Source of the DNA: JBDSLU01 sp039916225
GTDB taxonomy: Bacteria; Acidobacteriota; Vicinamibacteria; Vicinamibacterales; Vicinamibacteraceae
NCBI GenBank assembly: GCA_039916225.1
Contig: JBDSLU010000094.1
Coordinates: 1 to 7,996 of the forward strand
Direction: 5' to 3'
DNA: 7,996 nt
This document shows, in pieces, positions 6,236 through 7,996 of this stretch. The position numbers and the translations under genes were made by a program. Within the stretch, counting starts at the first letter, position 1; the number at the start of each line of letters is the position of its first letter. The notes beneath the pieces were generated by a model. It saw only the letters and a list, made by a program, of their open reading frames with translations, had not been told where the DNA came from and did no database searches.

Positions 6236-6967
6236 ATGCGCAGCGCACGCGGTCGGGTGGCGAGATGGTTCGTGACAGGCGGCATGGTCATGGCCACCGC
6301 TGGCCCGCTCGTCGCCGCCCAGGTTCCCCCGCCGCCACAACGGCTCGTCGATGTGCTGCGCGCCAAGTCCGACTGGCGGCTGCTCGATCCGACGACCGAC
6401 CTCGTCGGCGACTACACCATCGCCCAGCTCGAGGCGCTCGATCGCTGGCCGCCCTGGGTCGAGCTGGATTTCGATCGCGACGGCACCAACGACCTCGCGG
6501 CGGTGGTGGTGCGCCGCGGTGCCGCCGGCGAGACGGAGTTCACCGTCGCCGTGGTCCACGGCGCCAAACCGGGCCGGGCCGAACTGGTGGTTCCGTTCAG
6601 TCCGCAGCGGATCTTCGGCGTCTCCGAGGGCATCAAGGACGACACGGTGATGCCGCTGCGCTGCGCCGACTGCGACGCCAACATCTGGTATCGCTGGGGC
6701 GGGCATAGCTACGAGCCCCTGCTGCACGCGATCGGCGAGACGATTCGGATTGGTGGCGAGCCCGGACGGCCGTCGCCGCTGTTCGGCGGCCCGCGCGCCG
6801 ATGCGGCCCGGAGCGCCGACGTCCCCTACTGCGTCAAGGCGGAAGTCCAGGAAGTGACCGGCAAGGAAGGCGAGCGGTGGTACCGCGTGGAAGCGGTCGC
6901 GCCGTCGTTCCCTCGGGGCTGGGTCCCGCAACAGCTCGTGATGGGCGCCGGCGACTGCGACCGCTAG
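6236..6967 (+). CDS. Exported protein of unknown function with possible C-terminal SH3-like domain
   Basis: I do not recognise this 243-residue family. It begins with an Arg-rich n-region and hydrophobic core typical of a Sec signal peptide (residues 1-28, likely cut after LVAA), placing it in the periplasm or outside the cell. WVELDFDRDGTNDLAAVVV (74-92) contains a DxDxDGxxD loop (Asp78, 80, 82, 86) like calcium-binding loops of FG-GAP or EF-hand type. Cys143 and Cys146 form a CxxC just before NIWYRWGGHSYEP. Cys199 and Cys241 are the other cysteines after the signal peptide, so disulfides are possible. Residues 199-236, with ERWYRVEAV and GWVPQQLV, resemble a bacterial SH3 fold. ATG 6236 gives the complete signal peptide; it has no Shine-Dalgarno and a -10-like hexamer right before it. 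It is divergent from the FAD oxidase. Confidence 0.8.
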   Translation: MRSARGRVARWFVTGGMVMATAGPLVAAQVPPPPQRLVDVLRAKSDWRLLDPTTDLVGDYTIAQLEALDRWPPWVELDFDRDGTNDLAAVVVRRGAAGETEFTVAVVHGAKPGRAELVVPFSPQRIFGVSEGIKDDTVMPLRCADCDANIWYRWGGHSYEPLLHAIGETIRIGGEPGRPSPLFGGPRADAARSADVPYCVKAEVQEVTGKEGERWYRVEAVAPSFPRGWVPQQLVMGAGDCDR

Positions 6968-7028
6968 CGCCGACCCCATTTTGTTGTGGGCGCGACGCGT
7001 GGACGTCGCCGGCGAATTCCATTATGTT
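6968..7028. promoter_or_regulatory. Intergenic spacer with a 6-bp dyad, possible activator site or transcript end
   Basis: GCGACG (6992-6997) and CGTCGC (7004-7009) form a perfect inverted repeat around a six-base spacer. It lies 25 bases after the exported-protein stop and 20 bases upstream of the sigma-54-type element. It could be a regulator operator or a weak transcript-end hairpin; there is no T-run after it. A sigma-70-like TGGACG/TATGTT pair (7000-7005 and 7023-7028, 17-base spacing) is also present but weak, with four of six matches each. Confidence 0.3.
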
Positions 7029-7043
7029 TGGCACCGCTACTGC
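7029..7043 (+). promoter_or_regulatory. Sigma-54 (RpoN) -24/-12 promoter for the receptor gene
   Basis: TGGCACCGCTACTGC matches the RpoN consensus TGGCAC-N5-TTGC with one mismatch (C for the first T of the -12 block). The invariant GG (7030-7031) and GC (7042-7043) are at the correct spacing. The predicted transcription start is about 12 bases beyond the -12 GC, near 7055, giving a leader of roughly 43 bases before the TTG start at 7098. Transcription from such a promoter needs an AAA+ enhancer-binding activator, which is not encoded in this window. Confidence 0.6.
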
Positions 7044-7062
7044 CCTGAAAGTTTGAACCACC

Positions 7063-7079
7063 CCGTGCCTGCGGCACGG
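7063..7079 (+). other. Perfect 7-bp hairpin in the predicted 5' leader of the receptor mRNA
   Basis: CCGTGCC (7063-7069) and GGCACGG (7073-7079) pair around a TGC loop. The hairpin lies near the 5' end of the transcript expected from the sigma-54-type promoter and ends five bases before the Shine-Dalgarno. The left arm, read as CCCGT (7062-7066), can instead pair with ACGGG (7082-7086), which would cover part of the Shine-Dalgarno. The two pairings exclude each other. Confidence 0.45.
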
Positions 7080-7083
7080 AAAC

Positions 7084-7090
7084 GGGAGGA
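7084..7090 (+). promoter_or_regulatory. Shine-Dalgarno sequence that fixes a TTG start
   Basis: GGGAGGA is a strong ribosome binding site seven bases before TTG 7098. That TTG opens the frame of the receptor signal peptide. The nearby ATG at 7090 overlaps the Shine-Dalgarno and is in a different frame. The in-frame GTG at 7065 has no ribosome binding site. Confidence 0.7.
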
Positions 7091-7097
7091 TGCCCCC

Positions 7098-7996
7098 TTG
7101 CTCCGAGCCCTGTTGTCTGCCCTCTCTCTCGCCTTCGGCCTCGCCCTCTGTCCTGCCCTCGCCACGCCTGCCGAGGCCCAGCTCGCCTCGCAGACCGGCC
7201 TCGTCGGCATCGTCACCGATTCGGGTGGTGGCGTGCTGCCCGGCGCGACAGTGACCGCCGTCAACCTCGGGACGAAGGCGACCCTCACCGGCGTCACCAA
7301 CGACGCCGGCGTCTACCAGTTCAACGCGGTGCCGCTCGGTCGCTACGAGCTCACCATCAGCATCCAGGGTTTCCAGACCTTCAAGGCGACCAACATCGAC
7401 GTCGGCGGCAACCAGGTGGTGCGCCAGGACGCGTCGCTGAAAGTCGGTGAACTGACGGAAACGGTGATCGTCGAGGCCGCCAACACCACGCTCCAGACCG
7501 ACCGGGCCACGGTGTCGCAGACCGTCGAGTCGCGCGCCGTCGTCGACCTGCCGTCGAGCGGCCGCAACGTCTGGCAGCTAGCGGCGACCACACCCGGCGT
7601 GCTGCGAGGCACCACCACCGACATCGGCCTGTCCTTCCGCGGCGCCGGCCAGCGCGAGATCCAGAACAGCCTGACGATGGACGGCATCAACGCGTCGTCC
7701 AACCTGCTGGCGATGACCAGCATGCGTCCGATGGCCGACGCGGTCACCGAGGTCCAGGTGCAGACCGGCAGCACGTCGGCCGAATACGGCTCCTACCTCG
7801 GGGTCCACGTCAACGTCGTCACCAAGGCCGGCACCAACGCCTTCCACGGCTCGCTCTTCGAGTACCTGCAGGACGACGCGCTCGAGAGCCGCGGCTTCTT
7901 CGACAACTTGAGCCTGGCGGAGCCGCCCAAGCGGAGCAACCAGTTCGGCGTCGAGTTCGATGGCCCGGTGACCATCCCCAACGTCTACGACGGACG
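7098..7996 (+). CDS. TonB-dependent receptor-like outer-membrane protein with N-terminal regulatory-like domain (3' end outside window)
   Basis: Only the first 299 residues are present; family members of this build usually run to about 1000 residues or more. The product starts with a clean Sec signal peptide (1-27, likely cleavage AEA|Q). A carboxypeptidase-regulatory-like beta-sandwich follows (about 33-110), with GLVGIVTDSGGGVLPGATV near residue 34 and GRYELTISIQGF near its end. A plug domain comes next: LPSSGRNVWQLAATTPGV from 151, a FRGAGQREIQNSLTMDGI stretch, VTEVQVQTGSTSAEYG, and VNVVTKAGTNAFHGSLFEY. The last visible part (QFGVEFDGPVTIPNVYDG) leads into the first barrel strands. Such Oar- or SusC-like proteins take up large substrates through the outer membrane. 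The frame has no early ATG; TTG 7098 is chosen for its Shine-Dalgarno and because it gives a complete signal peptide. A sigma-54-type promoter lies about 55 bases upstream. No substrate or TonB box could be assigned. Confidence 0.9.
   Translation, partial: MLRALLSALSLAFGLALCPALATPAEAQLASQTGLVGIVTDSGGGVLPGATVTAVNLGTKATLTGVTNDAGVYQFNAVPLGRYELTISIQGFQTFKATNIDVGGNQVVRQDASLKVGELTETVIVEAANTTLQTDRATVSQTVESRAVVDLPSSGRNVWQLAATTPGVLRGTTTDIGLSFRGAGQREIQNSLTMDGINASSNLLAMTSMRPMADAVTEVQVQTGSTSAEYGSYLGVHVNVVTKAGTNAFHGSLFEYLQDDALESRGFFDNLSLAEPPKRSNQFGVEFDGPVTIPNVYDG

Noticed and set aside
4693..6366. Extended start of the FAD oxidase at 6366
   Set aside because: The extra 59 residues are antisense to the exported-protein signal peptide and lack any targeting signal or similarity to the family.
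5638..6708. 356-codon plus-strand frame opposite the FAD oxidase
   Set aside because: It is antisense to the flavin-binding domain, crosses the divergent promoter and overlaps the exported-protein gene in another frame; no domain is visible.
7000..7028. Sigma-70 promoter TGGACG-17-TATGTT for the receptor
   Set aside because: Each hexamer matches only four of six; the overlapping sigma-54 pattern is a better match. A dual promoter cannot be excluded.
7090..7092. ATG as start of the receptor gene
   Set aside because: It overlaps the Shine-Dalgarno and is in a different frame from the signal peptide and domain-coding sequence.

Overview
The window is high-GC bacterial DNA with tightly packed genes on both strands. 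It most resembles an Acidobacteriota genome, probably of the Vicinamibacteria type. The best support is the last gene: a TonB-dependent-receptor-like protein that opens with a signal peptide and a carboxypeptidase-regulatory-like domain, a class greatly expanded in that phylum. This taxonomic call is inference; there is no rRNA or marker gene here.

Layout. Left, on the minus strand: a secreted cyclophilin-type peptidyl-prolyl isomerase (2179-1508) followed by an unusual membrane-embedded alpha/beta hydrolase (1434-79), with a perfect hairpin just past its stop. Centre, on the plus strand: an RsbQ-family alpha/beta hydrolase (2312-3109) whose stop codon overlaps the GTG start of a PAS-histidine kinase-receiver protein (3109-4674). 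Convergent to that pair: a berberine-bridge-like FAD-linked oxidase on the minus strand (6189-4693). Divergent from the oxidase, across 46 bases: an exported protein of unknown function (6236-6967). At the right edge: the 5' part of the receptor gene, which starts at a TTG codon at 7098 and runs off the window.

The most interesting unit is the hydrolase/PAS-kinase pair. In Bacillus subtilis, RsbQ works with the PAS domain of the RsbP phosphatase to report energy stress. Here the same two-part sensing front end is joined to a hybrid histidine kinase, so the unknown small-molecule signal would feed phosphotransfer. RsbQ proteins belong to the same structural family as the plant karrikin and strigolactone receptors KAI2 and D14.

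The most interesting regulatory stretch is upstream of the receptor. It has a near-consensus sigma-54 -24/-12 element (7029-7043). A perfect 7-bp hairpin follows in the predicted short leader, and it can compete with pairing to the Shine-Dalgarno sequence. No CRISPR array, insertion sequence, tRNA or rRNA was seen. The separate transcription units do not obviously form one pathway.
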